Assembly (NCBI RefSeq): GCF_034702125.1
Contig: NC_085875.1
Coordinates: 47,544,270 to 47,608,269 of the forward strand
Direction of reading: 5' to 3'
Source of the DNA: Engraulis encrasicolus
Lineage: Eukaryota > Chordata > Actinopteri > Clupeiformes > Engraulidae
Length of the DNA stretch: 64,000 nucleotides
The notes under the pieces were generated by a model. That model saw only the letters and a list, made by a program, of their open reading frames with translations, made no database searches and was not told the DNA's origin. Shown in pieces: positions 61,197 through 64,000 of the stretch. Position numbers and translations under genes: made by a program. Within the stretch, counting starts at the first letter, position 1, and every line of letters starts with the position of its first letter.

Positions 61197-61440
61197 TTGG
61201 ATGCAGATGCACACGCACACATGCACACACATTCAAGTATATGTTCAATAGGCTTCACTGTTGTGAAATGTAAACTCTTTCTAAGCCTCCAGATCAGAAC
61301 ACACACACGTGCACACATGCACAGAGGCCCATGCACACAAGCAATGCACGCACGCACGCACACACGCACGCACACACACACACACACACACACACATATT
61401 CCAGCAGGTATGTGTTCAATAGGCTTCGCTATGTTGTGAA
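61197..61440. repeat. Short CA array with a roughly 200-bp imperfect direct repeat, in the inferred alkal2 3'UTR intron
   Basis: ATGTTCAATAGGCTTC and TTGTGAAATGTAAACTC occur at about 61241 and again at about 61410, flanking CA/CGCA repeats. Confidence 0.85.
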
Positions 61441-61741
61441 ATGTAAACTCCTTCTGAGGCCTGGTTACTTGTCCTTGATACAAAAGCATAACTCCAGAGG
61501 ACTGTTTTGGTGTTAAGCCGTTGCCTAGTTATTTTCTGCTTTTATAGTCTAAAGCACTTGGCCCAGCCTGTGAACGGGCAATCTAAAATGTGTGTTATGA
61601 CATTTGTCAGCAATGTGGCGCAAGGGTAATAAAGTGGCTGTGTGGCCAGTAAGAGACACAAACTAAACCAGATTCGATTTTTATATTAAGGTTTTTGATA
61701 CAGTAGTTGTAGTGAACATAACATGTGTCAGCGTGTGCATG

Positions 61742-62020
<279 letters not shown>

Positions 62021-63520
62021 CGCACATTGAAGGGGTGGGGGGCATGATGAAGAAATGTGTGACTGTGCAAAAAAGGATGCCGTTCAGGTCTGCAGTTTAG
62101 GCCAATGAATGGATGCTGTGTGCTTAATGACAGCTGTGCAGAACTTACAGTAGTGAAGCATTTACAACTTTCTCATCTTCTGCTGTTCCCGGAGTGGACA
62201 AATTAGCTCTTCCTCTGTGATTGTGCAGCTTTACCATTGTGCTTTTTGAGTGTAGCAGAAATATCATAATCATGAGGTTTAGAGTAGACTACATCGTTAC
62301 TTCCCCATCTTGTAAAAAAAACTAATTATAGTCATGGAGTAGTCTGTGAGTATGAAATTGCCACACTGAAGGCCAGTAATTTCACTTCTGGAATTTAGAA
62401 GTAAAATGCTTAGGAGGTTGTCTTCAGTCTTTCAGCCGTGCATTAAAATGTTGATTTAAAGTGGTCATAAAAAGTATGGACAATGACACATCAAGATGGA
62501 GCGATCTTTGTGCAGAGGCAAATCAGGTCCTGGGAAGGGAAAAAAAGTGCTTTGAGCTTACAGCGGGTGATGAAGGAGCTAAAGTATGCCATGTGTCTCT
62601 GTGTGTTTATGCTTGTATATCATAGATCACCGACGTCACTACATATCTGTAAGGAATTGTTCATAGATCATATGTTTTTTCATGGTATTTGGAGAGAAGA
62701 GGGATTTCTCTGGCCAAGTCTAAGGGTCAGTAAATGTCAACTTGTTTTCATCTTCCTTTTCCCAGATTTCAACATGGGAGAGGATGCAAGAGAGCCGAGA
62801 AGAAAAGAAAACAGTGCCTTGGAGAAAAAAACAAACAAAACAAAACAGGGAAATCAGACGGACTCAACAGAATCATATTTGTCTTTGTGAAGAAGTTTTT
62901 TTTTTCTTTTTGCAACCAAGTGGATTAATCTCCATAGACTTTCTCGATATGCTGCAATTGTCGATGTTGTCCACTGACAAGTCATGATCTCCCCAGAGTG
63001 GTCTCTCAGTTTATTCAAAATGGTGCAAATGAAGACATGTCTAACAGGCAGAGAAAACAAAAAGAAAAGAAAAGAGGAGAACAGCTCAATTTAACGCCCT
63101 GCTGCCAAAAACGATGAGTTTCCTGTGTGCTGCTAAGACTGGTAGGCCTCTTGCCCCCCTTTCCTGTCTCGTGTGTGCTCTCCGTGCGGACGTCTCTCCC
63201 TTCTCTCCTAAAGAAGGCTTCACAATCCATATTCCCAACCACATTCCTCAATGCCAGAAGTAAATCCTTTGATCGAATTATGAATTGCACGATTATCTCT
63301 TGCCTCTCTGTCTCTCTCTCTCACTCATTCTCTCCTTTTGGACGTTTGGAAGACATTTTTCAACAGAGTTGAACTTATGATAAGCTGGTTTCAGTTTATG
63401 TTATTGAGAGAGAAATCTGCATTGTCCTGAATATGAATGTTATATATAATAATATATATTTATATATTCAAGCTATTGTCTACTGTTTCTGCACATTAAA
63501 TATATGAAATCCTTGCTAGA

Positions 63521-63545
63521 GTGCAATATGTAAATATTGTAAATA
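63521..63545 (+). promoter_or_regulatory. 3'UTR module: GTGCAATA then two TGTAAATA motifs
   Basis: GTGCAATA (63521-63528) is an 8-mer match to the miR-25/92 family seed. TGTAAATA at 63529-63536 and 63538-63545 each fit the Pumilio consensus UGUANAUA. All three are back to back in 25 nt of the presumed alkal2 3'UTR. Confidence 0.5.
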
Positions 63546-63619
63546 CAAAAGCTATATTTAAGGATTTGTACAAAGTACAAATGCTATATATAAATATACA
63601 GTATCGTATCAGATCTTAA

Positions 63620-63625
63620 AATAAA
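63620..63625 (+). terminator. Poly(A) signal AATAAA, probable end of alkal2 transcript
   Basis: Canonical AATAAA, followed about 15-25 nt later by sequence suitable for cleavage; it is the first canonical signal after the AU-rich 3'UTR. Confidence 0.55.
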
Positions 63626-63724
63626 CATGTTTTGCTACAATGGATGGATGGTGATGGTGAAGTATGGAATGGATGCTTTAGTTCTCCACTGGAGTACATA
63701 CAGTACAGTGAGCATGAAGATGGC

Positions 63725-63969
63725 TAGGGATGCACCGATACCGATATTGGTATCATTATACTCATACGCGCACTCGTCAAACACTTGCCGATGCCAGGTA
63801 CAATACTGCTATTACATGAAACAAGGTGGAAAAAACAAGGCTATGCATTTATTTGCATTGTATATTGGGGGTAAAAGTATTGGTATCTGTACTCGCTATC
63901 TGCAAGTACAGAAATGAATCCACTCATACTCATATCGGTTTTCAAAAAAAGTGGTATTGTGCATCCCTA
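63725..63969. mobile_element. 245-bp hAT MITE downstream of alkal2
   Basis: Ends TAGGGATGCACCGATA and TATTGTGCATCCCTA. Target duplication AAGATGGC/AAGATAGC matches at 7 of 8. Inner CCGATA/TATCGG words pair. Confidence 0.85.
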
Positions 63970-64000
63970 AAGATAGCGATTTCATTTCATTTGAATATCC

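Larger units (their letters stand above)
62766..63645 (+). other. alkal2: Probable alkal2 3'UTR exon
   Basis: A long pyrimidine tract ending TTTTCCCAG at 62765 is a strong acceptor that could pair with the donor at 61013. The following about 880 bp is AU-rich, lacks a conserved ORF, and ends with a poly(A) signal. It contains GTGCAATA followed by two TGTAAATA motifs at 63521-63545. The link to alkal2 is inferred from position and splice signals. Confidence 0.55.

Overview
This window is genomic DNA from a ray-finned (teleost) fish. The genes have vertebrate exon-intron structure with GT-AG introns. The rest is packed with (CA/GT)n microsatellites, tRNA-derived SINEs with the usual fish 3' tail, an L2-type LINE 3' end, and many hAT-type MITEs with exact 8-bp target duplications. 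No species is claimed. Protein and repeat names come from recognised family signatures, without a database search.

Three protein-coding genes are supported. (1) Bases 1-8091, minus strand: the 5' end of the apolipoprotein B gene (apob). The signal-peptide exon starts at 8091, four further coding exons lie at 5250-5138, 3576-3431, 1512-1365 and 791-639, and the gene runs off the left edge. A short second coding exon is expected but not resolved. (2) Bases 15413-18735, plus strand: a complete two-exon ortholog of human C1orf115 (RDD1), 153 aa. (3) Bases about 59083-63645, plus strand: a complete alkal2-type gene (ALK/LTK receptor ligand, formerly FAM150B), 151 aa in four coding exons, with a probable non-coding 5' exon and a probable separate 3'UTR exon ending at an AATAAA.

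The introns and the 39 kb between the second and third genes show no recognisable exon. They contain three dense repeat districts. About 2.5-8 kb is in apob introns and includes a SINE broken by a MITE that is itself broken by a LINE. About 22-23 kb, 38.5-39.7 kb and 44-49 kb hold MITEs, a 140-bp satellite and SINEs. About 49.6-56.2 kb holds two large non-autonomous hAT elements of 3.85 and 1.64 kb. Quiet, apparently unique stretches (about 27.2-28.5, 33.9-35.1, 37.1-38.4, 41-45 and 57.3-59 kb) may hold regulatory DNA but give no coding signal by eye.

The genes do not form a pathway: apob is a lipoprotein structural protein, C1orf115 a small plasma-membrane-associated protein, and alkal2 a secreted receptor ligand. 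The points most worth checking are: a recurrent roughly 36-bp GC-rich unit embedded in CA arrays at three loci; transposons placed about 20 bp from two apob splice sites; a 43-bp tandem duplication across the C1orf115 stop codon; and a compact 3'UTR module in alkal2 (a miR-25/92-type seed match followed by two Pumilio motifs). No prokaryotic-style operon, CRISPR array or tRNA/rRNA gene was seen.
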